Assembly (NCBI GenBank): GCA_018896315.1 | Contig: JAHIMV010000113.1 | Span: 1 to 28,284, forward strand | Length of the DNA: 28,284 nucleotides | From: Patescibacteria group bacterium | GTDB lineage: Bacteria > Patescibacteriota > Patescibacteriia > UBA2591 > UBA6264 | Direction: 5' to 3' | Shown: positions 1-7,722 of the stretch, piece by piece | How positions within the stretch are numbered: the first letter of the stretch is position 1 | How the letters are laid out: each line of letters begins with the position of its first letter | Position numbers and translations under genes: made by a program | Notes under the pieces: generated by a model | Told to the model about the DNA's origin: nothing | The model's database searches: none | The model's input: the letters and a program-made list of their open reading frames with translations, nothing else

Positions 1-329
1 CAAAAATCAAAAATCAAAAATCAAAAATCAAAATTAAGGTGTAAATTTCCTAACGAAAATTTACGATTACTATTATAAGCGTAGCGAATAGCAACGTTTT
101 CGACGAATGAAATAAGGAGTGGTTGTGTAATGCAGACTTTAAACGTTGCATAGTGGTTCGTTTAGTGAGAAATCGGGAGTCTAATTTCTAATAAAAATAA
201 TTTTAAATTTTACATTGTCATTTTCCACTTTGATATTTACATTTTACATTTTTATTATGGCCTGTGGATAGATTGTGGAAAAGGTCTATTTTGGCTTAAT
301 AGAGCATTAAAATAATGTAATAGATAGGG
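1..329. repeat. Upstream non-coding region with heptad repeats
   Basis: No supportable gene is seen here. Bases 1-36 are about five tandem copies of the heptamer CAAAAAT. Bases 201-255 are a T-rich array that also reads in 7-nt steps (TTTACAT, TGTCATT, TTCCACT and so on) and recurs at 10022-10078 and, inverted, at 12018-12056. Between them are two inverted repeats: GTAAATTT/AAATTTAC (41-48, 57-64) and GCAACGTTT/AAACGTTGC (91-99, 141-149). A TGTGGATAG motif, one base off a DnaA box, lies near 263. The end of an upstream gene could lie in 1-180, but I cannot show it. Confidence 0.55.
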
Positions 330-358
330 TTGACTAAATAAGAATTTTTTGATACTAT
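330..358 (+). promoter_or_regulatory. Putative promoter of rpoB
   Basis: TTGACT (330-335), a 17-nt spacer and TACTAT (353-358) form a sigma-70-like promoter about 115 nt before the rpoB ATG. It leaves a leader of roughly 100 nt that contains a terminator-like hairpin. Seen by motif only. Confidence 0.5.
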
Positions 359-421
359 TTATCTAGTTGTTTTTTTATTTTATATTTTTATCATACAAAA
401 AATTTAAAAAACTAAATAAAT

Positions 422-456
422 AAACCTTTTAGGAAGCGTATTCCTGAGGTTTTTTT
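422..456 (+). terminator. Terminator-like hairpin in the rpoB leader
   Basis: AAACCT (422-427) pairs with AGGTTT (447-452), and AGGAA (431-435) pairs with TTCCT (441-445) around a 5-nt loop; a run of T follows. This has the shape of a Rho-independent terminator but lies between the rpoB promoter and its ATG, so it could be an attenuator. It could also end a transcript entering from upstream. Confidence 0.5.
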
Positions 457-472
457 GCCCTCAAAATATTTT

Positions 473-3400
473 ATGTCTGAAGAACGTAAATATTTTTCAG
501 AATCCCGCCCTAATTTACCATTACCTGATCTAACTCAAATACAAAAGACATCATATTCTTGGTTTCTCAAAAATGGGATTAAAGAATTAATAAAGGAATT
601 TTCTCCAATTGAAGACTCGGTGGGGAAAAATTTTGAATTACATTTTATGAACTGTTCTTTAGGGTTGCCAAAGTTTGACGAGGCAACAAGTAAGAATAGA
701 AATTTAACATATGAAGCACCTTTAACCGTAAAGGTGCGTTTAATTAACAAAAAAACTGAAAAAAGAATTGACCAAGAAATCTATTTTAGCGATATTCCCC
801 TGATGACTGAAAGGGGAACTTTTATTATTAACGGCATTGAAAGAGTTATTGTTCAGCAGTTAATTAGATCGCCCGGCGTATTTTTCTCAAGAGAATCAAT
901 CAAGGGGCGATTTTTTTACGGAGCTAAAATAATTCCTGACAGAGGAGCATGGCTTGAGTTTGAAACAGACGCTAAAGGTGTAATTTGGGTAAGAATTGAT
1001 CGTCAAAGAAAAACTCCTGTTACTTCTTTACTTAGGGTTTTTGGCTATGGTACAGATAAAGAAATTTTAGATTTATTTACTCCAAAAGAGGCTCGTTTAG
1101 ATAAAAAAAACAAAAAACCCGAAATAAATGTCTCTACTCTAGACTATATTAAAGCGACATTAGAAAAAGATCCTTCTGCCTCAGAGGAAGAGGGATTAAT
1201 TGAAGTTTATCGCAAAATTCGACCTGGTGATTTAGCTACAGTTGATAATGCCAAATCTTTAATTTATGCCATGTTTTTCTTGTCTAACCGTTATGATTTA
1301 AGCAAAGTAGGAAGATATAAGATAAATCAACGACTTAATCTTGATAAAAATATAGAAAAGAGAGTTTTGCGTCCAGAGGATTTAAAAGCAATTATTTCAG
1401 AACTTATTAAGCTTAACATTAGTCAGGGAGATCCAGACGATATTGATCATTTAGCCAACCGTCGTATCCGCGCGGTTGGCGAATTAGTTCAAAACCGAAT
1501 GAGAGTAGGTATGCTTAGATTGCAGCGTATTACTAAAGATCGCATGAGTGTTATTGAGGGAAAAGTAACCCCAGGACAGTTAATTAATATTAGACCAATT
1601 ACAGGTGTAATCAAAGAGTTTTTTATGTCTTCACAGTTATCTCAATTTATGGATCAAACTAATATTCTTTCTGAATTATCTCATAAAAGAAGATTAACCG
1701 TGGCTGGTCCTGGCGGGTTAAGCCGAGAAAGAGCTGGTTTTGAGGTAAGAGACGTTCATCGGACCTATTATGGTAAAATTTGTCCCATTGCTACACCAGA
1801 AGGGCCAAATGTTGGTTTAGTCAGTCATTTGTCCTGTTATGCTCGGATTAATGAATATGGCTTTATTGAAACCCCTTATCAAAAAGTCGTTAAAGGCAGA
1901 ATAACTAATCAAATTGTTTATTTTAATGCCCATGAAGAGGAACAACATATTATTACTCCTTTTCTTAAAGAGGTTGATAAAAATGGACGTATTACTGAGA
2001 AAAAAGTTGAAGCAAGAATTTATGGTCGTCCCGGATTTTGTAAGGTTTCAGAGGTAGAGTTTACCGATGTGGCTGCTAATCAAATTATTAGTATTGGCAC
2101 TTCTTTAATCCCATTTTTAGAACATGATGACGGTGTTAGGGCTTTAATGGGTACTAATATGCAGCGACAGGCAGTTCCTTTAATAAAGCCAGAATCTCCA
2201 ATAGTAGGAACAGGAGTTGAGGGCAAAATAGCGCAGGATTCTGGGCATTTAGTTGTTGCCAAGGAGTCAGGAAAAGTAACAGAGGTTGATGCTGATCATA
2301 TTCGTATAACTGGTCGTTCAGGCAAGACAGAAATTTATTATTTAGATAAATATCTCCGCTCAAATTATGACACTTGCGTGAACCAACAGCCTTCAGTGGT
2401 AAAGAATCAAACTGTTAAAGCGGGCGATGTTTTAGCCTGCGGCTCTTCAATTGATAATGGAGAATTAGCCTTAGGACAAAATATTTTAGGCGCCTTTATG
2501 GTTTGGGAGGGTGGTAATTACGAAGATGCTATTTTAATTTCTTCTAGATTAGTTCAAGACGACAAATTTACTTCTTTGCATATTGACGAACATGTTATTG
2601 ATATTAGAGAAACAAAATTTGGGACAGAGATGACCACCAGAGATATTCCTAATGTTAGTGAAGAAAAATTAAAAGATCTTGACGAAGAAGGAATTATTAG
2701 AATTGGCGCTGAAGTAAAATCAGGTGATATTTTAGTTGGTAAAATTACCCCTAAAGGAGAGGCTGAGTTGACTGCGGAAGAAAAATTACTTAGAGCGATT
2801 TTTGGAGAAAAAGCTCAAGATGTTCGCGATTCATCTCTTTATCTTGAACACGGAGAACATGGCAAGGTAATTGGAATTAAAATATTCTCTCGCGAAAGAG
2901 GGGACAAATTAGCTCCAGGAGTAGTTAAATCAATCCAAGTTTTAGTCGCTGATTTAAGAAAAATTCAGGTGGGAGACAAAATGGCTGGTCGTCATGGCAA
3001 CAAAGGAGTAGTTTCCAGGATTGTTTCTCAAGAAGACATGCCTTATTTAGAAAATGGAACTCCAATTGATATTATTCTTAATCCTTTAGGAGTTGTTTCC
3101 AGAATGAATTTGGGTCAGATTTTAGAAATTCACATGGGGTTAGCCGCTCAAAAATTAGGTTATAAAGCGGCAACACCTCCTTTAAATGGAATTAAAGAGG
3201 AGACAATTAAACAAGAATTAATTAAAGCAGGATTTTCTCCAAGCGGAAAAATGATTCTTTATGATGGTCGCACAGGCAAGGCTTTTGAAAATCCAGTTAC
3301 TGTCGGCTACACGTATTTTATGAAACTTAACCATTTAGTTGAAGATAAAATTCACCAAAGATCAATTGGTCCTTATTCTTTAATTACTCAACAGCCTTTA

Positions 3401-3652
3401 GGTGGAAAAGCTCAGTTTGGCGGGCAAAGATTTGGTGAAATGGAAGTTTGGGCTTTAGAAGGCTATGGAGCCGCTTATACTTTACAGGAAATGTTAACAA
3501 TCAAATCCGATGATGTTTTGGGGAGAACCAAAGCTTATGAATCAATTATTAAAGGTGAACCAGTAAGAGAAACCTATATCCCAGAATCATTTAGTGTTTT
3601 AGTCCGTGAATTAAAAGGACTATGTTTAAACGTGGAAATGATTAAAACATAA
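473..3652 (+). CDS. rpoB: DNA-directed RNA polymerase subunit beta
   Basis: Beta subunit of RNA polymerase, which with beta' forms the catalytic core. The rifampicin region is clear (from SSQLSQFMDQ near residue 391 of the longest frame, through HKRRL and GPGGLSRERAGFEV), followed by TPEGPN and, near the C-terminus, GGKAQFGGQRFGEMEVWALE and the conserved ALEGYGAAYTLQEMLT region. At about 1060 residues it is shorter than E. coli RpoB, as expected for a compact lineage without the large insertions. The frame can be extended to a TTG at 455, but that codon lies in the T-run of the leader hairpin; the ATG at 473 gives MSEERKYF, the usual kind of N-terminus. Neither start has a well-placed Shine-Dalgarno. 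Compared with E. coli, the Rif pocket has S531T, A532V, L533A and N518T, while D516 and H526 are kept. rpoC follows after 113 nt on the same strand. Confidence 0.97.
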   Translation: MSEERKYFSESRPNLPLPDLTQIQKTSYSWFLKNGIKELIKEFSPIEDSVGKNFELHFMNCSLGLPKFDEATSKNRNLTYEAPLTVKVRLINKKTEKRIDQEIYFSDIPLMTERGTFIINGIERVIVQQLIRSPGVFFSRESIKGRFFYGAKIIPDRGAWLEFETDAKGVIWVRIDRQRKTPVTSLLRVFGYGTDKEILDLFTPKEARLDKKNKKPEINVSTLDYIKATLEKDPSASEEEGLIEVYRKIRPGDLATVDNAKSLIYAMFFLSNRYDLSKVGRYKINQRLNLDKNIEKRVLRPEDLKAIISELIKLNISQGDPDDIDHLANRRIRAVGELVQNRMRVGMLRLQRITKDRMSVIEGKVTPGQLINIRPITGVIKEFFMSSQLSQFMDQTNILSELSHKRRLTVAGPGGLSRERAGFEVRDVHRTYYGKICPIATPEGPNVGLVSHLSCYARINEYGFIETPYQKVVKGRITNQIVYFNAHEEEQHIITPFLKEVDKNGRITEKKVEARIYGRPGFCKVSEVEFTDVAANQIISIGTSLIPFLEHDDGVRALMGTNMQRQAVPLIKPESPIVGTGVEGKIAQDSGHLVVAKESGKVTEVDADHIRITGRSGKTEIYYLDKYLRSNYDTCVNQQPSVVKNQTVKAGDVLACGSSIDNGELALGQNILGAFMVWEGGNYEDAILISSRLVQDDKFTSLHIDEHVIDIRETKFGTEMTTRDIPNVSEEKLKDLDEEGIIRIGAEVKSGDILVGKITPKGEAELTAEEKLLRAIFGEKAQDVRDSSLYLEHGEHGKVIGIKIFSRERGDKLAPGVVKSIQVLVADLRKIQVGDKMAGRHGNKGVVSRIVSQEDMPYLENGTPIDIILNPLGVVSRMNLGQILEIHMGLAAQKLGYKAATPPLNGIKEETIKQELIKAGFSPSGKMILYDGRTGKAFENPVTVGYTYFMKLNHLVEDKIHQRSIGPYSLITQQPLGGKAQFGGQRFGEMEVWALEGYGAAYTLQEMLTIKSDDVLGRTKAYESIIKGEPVRETYIPESFSVLVRELKGLCLNVEMIKT

Positions 3653-3654
3653 AG

Positions 3655-3708
3655 AGTTTTGTCTAAATTTTGGAGTCCGTAGGGCGAACAAAATTTAGTT
3701 ACAAAACT
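3655..3708 (+). other. Long hairpin between rpoB and rpoC
   Basis: Starting 3 nt after the rpoB stop, AGTTTTGT and CTAAATTTTG (3655-3672) pair perfectly with CAAAATTTAG (3689-3698) and ACAAAACT (3701-3708), leaving a 16-nt loop and a 2-nt bulge. No strong T-run follows. In the rpoB-rpoC message this would be an 18-bp stem, so an RNA-processing or stability element is more likely than a full terminator. Confidence 0.55.
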
Positions 3709-3765
3709 ACTTTAATTTCTAATAAAATTTAATTCGCTACGCTCTAAAATTTTAACAAATTTCGC

Positions 3766-6700
3766 ATGTCAACACCATCAACAATTGGAACATTGACCTT
3801 ACCAAGTGATAGACCACGACGGGCCTTGGATTTTAATGCTATTTCTTTGCGTTTAGCTTCTCCAGAAGAGATTTTAAAATGGTCACACGGTGAAGTGACT
3901 AAGCCAGAGACAATTAATTATAGAAGCAGAAAACCAGAAAGAGATGGTTTATTTTGTCAAAAGATTTTTGGTCCGGTAAAAGACTGGCAATGCGCTTGTG
4001 GTAAGTATAAAAAACTTCGCTATCGAGGCATTGTTTGTGATCGTTGCGGGGTTGAAATAACCCGCAGTTTAGTCAGGCGTGAAAGAATGGGACATATTCA
4101 ATTAGCCGCTCCAGTTACTCATATTTGGTTTTTACGCAGCGTACCATCAAGAATCGGTTTAGCTTTAGATATGTCAGTTCAGATTTTAGAAAAAATAGTT
4201 TATTTTGCTAATTTTGTTATTACTGATATAAAGGAAGATTTAAAACAACAGATTCTTGAAGAATTAGAACAGGAGTTTAAACAAAAGAAAAAAGAATTAA
4301 AAAATGGAGAAGATGCAGAGAAGAAAATTCAACAATTAACCCAAGATTATAATGAAACTAAACGCGAAATTTTAGATTTGCGGCTTAAAAAATTACTAAC
4401 CGAACTTGAATATAGAGACTTTTCTTTAAAATACGGACATATTTTTTCTGCTGACATTGGGGCAGAAGCAATTTTAAAACTTTTACAAGATATTGAACTG
4501 CTTAAATTAGTTAAAGAAATAGAAAAAGAGAAAAGAAAAACGACTAATCCAACCAAAAAAAAGAAATTAGTACAAAGAATAGAATGTTTGAGAAGTTTTT
4601 TGGTCAACAAAATTCAGCCAGAACATATGATTTTAAAAATAATCCCGGTTGTTCCACCAGAATTAAGGCCTTTAGTTCCTCTTGACGGAGGTCGTTTCGC
4701 TTCATCAGATTTAAATGATCTTTATCGAAGAGTGATTAATCGCAACAATCGATTAAAGCGTCTTTATGATTTACATGCCCCAGAGGTAATTTTACGTAAT
4801 GAAAAAAGAATGCTTCAAGAAGCAGTAGATGCCTTAATTGATAATAATATGAGGTCAGGGAAGACAACCATTGCTTCTACTGGTCAACGCAGACCCTTAA
4901 AATCTTTAGCAGATATTTTAAAAGGTAAACAAGGAAGATTTCGCCAAAATCTACTTGGGAAAAGAGTGGACTATTCTGGTCGATCCGTAATTGTTGTCGG
5001 GCCTAAATTAAAGTTGAATCAATGTGGTTTACCTAAGATCATGGCCTTGGAGCTTTTCAAGCCTTTTATTGCTAGTCAATTAATTAAGGGAGGGCTGGTT
5101 CATAATGTTCGCAGCGCTAATCGTTTAATTGAAGATGGAACAGAAGATGTTTGGGCAATTTTAGAAGAAATTACCAAAAAATCTTATGTTTTGCTTAATA
5201 GAGCGCCAACTTTACACCGCTTAGGTATTCAAGCTTTTCAACCTGTCCTTATTGAGGGTAAAGCAATTCAGATTCATCCTTTAGTTTGCGCCGCTTTTAA
5301 TGCGGATTTTGATGGTGATCAAATGGCTGTGCATGTTCCTATTACAGAGAGAGCTCAAAAAGAAGCAAAAGATATTATTTTATCTACTCATAATCTTTTA
5401 AAGCCAGCCACTGGCGAACCAGTAGTTACCCCAACTCAAGATATAGTTTGGGGCGCTTATTATATGACCATGCTTAAGGATAAGAAAAAAAATCTTTCAT
5501 CTTTTATTAATGCTGAAGAAGCCCTTTTAGCTTATCAATTAGGCAAAATAGATTTGCAAGAAAAAATTAATGTTAGAGTTGATAAGAAAATGAAGGAAAC
5601 TAGCGCTGGTCGATTAGCTTTCAATAATATTTTGCCCCCCGGACTTTATCAGATGAACGATGTAGTGGACAAGAAGAGACTAAAAGATTTTATTATCGAA
5701 TCTATAGAAATATATGGACAAGAAAAAACTGTTGAAATGTTAGATAAAATTAAAGAAATAACTCTTTCATATTTGACTGCTTCAGGCCTTTCTTGGGGTA
5801 TGGATGATTTGCCTAATTTACCAGAAAAGCCAAAAATTATTCAAGAAGCTGAGAAAAATATTGATAAAATACAATCTCAGTATGAGATGGGCTTATTAGC
5901 AGAAGATGAGCGCTATCTTAAGAGTATTGAGACATGGATGACAGCCAAGAGTAAAATTACAGAAATTGTGAAAAAGAATCCCTTAGCTGTTTCGGCAATT
6001 TTCACCATGGTTGAATCAGGAGCGCGTGGTTCTTGGACTCAATTAGCTCAGATGTTTGGAATGAGAGGAATTGTTTCTTCGCCAACTGGCCGTTTAATTG
6101 AATTACCCATTAAATCTTCTTTTAAAGAAGGTTTTGATGTTTTAGAATATTTTATTTCTACCCATGGTTCAAGAAAAGGCGTAGCTGATACAGCTTTACG
6201 TACGGCTAGTGCTGGATATTTGACCCGCCGTATGGTTGATGTTTGTCAGGACATAATTATTACTGAGAAAGATTGTGGTGATAAAAAAGGCATTTGCTTA
6301 ACTCGTCAGGAAAATCTGGAAATGGATGAAGATTGGCAGAGCAGATTATTTGGTCGTACCGCTGTTCAGGCCATTGAACATCCAAAGACTAAAAAAGTAA
6401 TTGTCAAAGCTAATGAAATGATTAGCAGGCAAAAAGCAAAAGAGGTCAATGAAGCGGATCCTGAAAAAGTTTTTATTAGATCTGTTTTAAGTTGTAAATC
6501 ACTGCAAGGCACCTGTATTAAGTGTTATGGCTATGATTTAGGTTATAATAAACCTGTAGAATTAGGTGTTCCGGTTGGTGTTATTGCTGCCCAAAGTATT
6601 GGTGAACCAGGCACTCAGTTAACATTAAGAACTTTTCATACTGGCGGGGTAGCTGGGGCGGATATTACTCAGGGTTTGCCGCGAGTTGAAGAACTTTTTG

Positions 6701-7578
6701 AAGTGCGGCCGGTTAAGAAAAAGGCAGTGATGGTTAATCATGACGGAGTGGTTAATTTAGTTCAGGAAGATGATAAAAAAGGAATTATTATAAAATATAA
6801 AGGAGAAAAACAAGAAACTTATTTGATTGATGAAGATGAAGATTGGAAGATTAAAGTTAAACAAGACCAGGAAGTAAAAAGAGGAGAGGTTTTAGCTGCA
6901 TTTTCCGCCAAAGGCGGATCCGCCTCTGGCGGAAAAAAGAGAAAGATCACTGCCAAACATAAAGGTAAGATTAAACTTAGTACTGGAACGATTAAAGTTT
7001 TTTATGAACGCGACGATAAAGAAGAATACGATGTTACTGGTTATAATATTTGGGTTAAAGATGGAGACAAGGTTAAAGTTGGAGAACAGTTAACAGATGG
7101 CAGTTTAGATCTGCGTGAACTTTATGAATTACAGGGAAGAGAAGCAACAGAAAAATATATCCTTAAGGAAACTCAATATATTTATTCTTCTCAGGCGCAA
7201 AAATTAAATGATAAACATGTAGAAATAGTTATTCGTCAAATGTTTTCTCGCTGTTTAATTAATGACGGGGGAGAAACAAATCTCTTGCCAGGAGAAATAG
7301 TTCCCAAGTCTTATTTCTGGGAAATTAATAAAAAAGCAAAGGCTTTAGGTAAAAAACAGGCTGAAGCAGAAGAAAGATTAACTGGTATTACTCGAGTTTC
7401 TCTTTCTACTGATTCCTGGCTTTCAGCCGCTTCTTTTCAAGAAACTTCAAGAGTTTTGGTCAAAGCCGCCATTAGTGGTCGCCCAGATCATTTAAGGGGC
7501 TTGAAAGAAAATGTAATTGTTGGTAGATTAATTCCAGTAGGGACAGGACTAGCCGCTGCTTCGCAGCGGAAATCTTAA
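3766..7578 (+). CDS. rpoC: DNA-directed RNA polymerase subunit beta'
   Basis: Beta' subunit, carrying the polymerase active site. An N-terminal zinc-binding CACGKYKKLRYRG/CDRCG cluster is near residues 68-90. The catalytic NADFDGDQMAVH, whose three Asp residues hold the Mg ion, is near 511-522. The second zinc site (a Cys in KDCGDKK, then SCKSLQGTCIKCYG) precedes the conserved VGVIAAQSIGEPGTQLTLRTFHTGG. Residues about 150-290 form a charged, probably helical insertion. About residues 1047-1057 read AKGGSASGGKK and are encoded by a GC-rich palindrome that also occurs in ftsK, an apparent in-frame insertion. The last codons (AAASQRKS) contain another palindrome, CCGCTGC/GCAGCGG at 7553-7569. 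The ATG has no Shine-Dalgarno. Confidence 0.97.
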   Translation: MSTPSTIGTLTLPSDRPRRALDFNAISLRLASPEEILKWSHGEVTKPETINYRSRKPERDGLFCQKIFGPVKDWQCACGKYKKLRYRGIVCDRCGVEITRSLVRRERMGHIQLAAPVTHIWFLRSVPSRIGLALDMSVQILEKIVYFANFVITDIKEDLKQQILEELEQEFKQKKKELKNGEDAEKKIQQLTQDYNETKREILDLRLKKLLTELEYRDFSLKYGHIFSADIGAEAILKLLQDIELLKLVKEIEKEKRKTTNPTKKKKLVQRIECLRSFLVNKIQPEHMILKIIPVVPPELRPLVPLDGGRFASSDLNDLYRRVINRNNRLKRLYDLHAPEVILRNEKRMLQEAVDALIDNNMRSGKTTIASTGQRRPLKSLADILKGKQGRFRQNLLGKRVDYSGRSVIVVGPKLKLNQCGLPKIMALELFKPFIASQLIKGGLVHNVRSANRLIEDGTEDVWAILEEITKKSYVLLNRAPTLHRLGIQAFQPVLIEGKAIQIHPLVCAAFNADFDGDQMAVHVPITERAQKEAKDIILSTHNLLKPATGEPVVTPTQDIVWGAYYMTMLKDKKKNLSSFINAEEALLAYQLGKIDLQEKINVRVDKKMKETSAGRLAFNNILPPGLYQMNDVVDKKRLKDFIIESIEIYGQEKTVEMLDKIKEITLSYLTASGLSWGMDDLPNLPEKPKIIQEAEKNIDKIQSQYEMGLLAEDERYLKSIETWMTAKSKITEIVKKNPLAVSAIFTMVESGARGSWTQLAQMFGMRGIVSSPTGRLIELPIKSSFKEGFDVLEYFISTHGSRKGVADTALRTASAGYLTRRMVDVCQDIIITEKDCGDKKGICLTRQENLEMDEDWQSRLFGRTAVQAIEHPKTKKVIVKANEMISRQKAKEVNEADPEKVFIRSVLSCKSLQGTCIKCYGYDLGYNKPVELGVPVGVIAAQSIGEPGTQLTLRTFHTGGVAGADITQGLPRVEELFEVRPVKKKAVMVNHDGVVNLVQEDDKKGIIIKYKGEKQETYLIDEDEDWKIKVKQDQEVKRGEVLAAFSAKGGSASGGKKRKITAKHKGKIKLSTGTIKVFYERDDKEEYDVTGYNIWVKDGDKVKVGEQLTDGSLDLRELYELQGREATEKYILKETQYIYSSQAQKLNDKHVEIVIRQMFSRCLINDGGETNLLPGEIVPKSYFWEINKKAKALGKKQAEAEERLTGITRVSLSTDSWLSAASFQETSRVLVKAAISGRPDHLRGLKENVIVGRLIPVGTGLAAASQRKS
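6905..6932. repeat. In-frame palindromic element inside rpoC
   Basis: Nested palindrome CCGCCAAAGGCGG - AT - CCGCCTCTGGCGG, far more GC-rich than its surroundings, read in frame as AKGGSASGGK. A near copy lies in the 5' end of ftsK (7742-7772). Related pieces (GTCGCC/GGCGAC) occur at 18588-18602. Confidence 0.8.
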
Positions 7579-7722
7579 ATAACAAATAACAAATAACAAA
7601 CAATATCCAATGACCAAAATCCAAATGACCAAAACAAACACGTTTAGAATTTTGAATTTAGAATTTTAAATTTGTTTGTAATTTGTCTCTTGTGATTTGG
7701 AATTTGGAGCAAAGCGATTATT
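7579..7722. repeat. rpoC-ftsK spacer made of heptad arrays
   Basis: Directly after the rpoC stop are three copies of AAATAAC, then A-rich heptads built on CCAAATGA/CCAAAAT. The second half (about 7645-7710) is the T-rich counterpart (GAATTTT, GAATTTA, GAATTTT). The two halves are roughly inverted repeats of one another. No terminator or promoter is obvious, so ftsK may be read through from rpoC. GGAG at 7706-7709 is 13 nt from the ftsK ATG, too far for a standard ribosome binding site. Confidence 0.6.
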
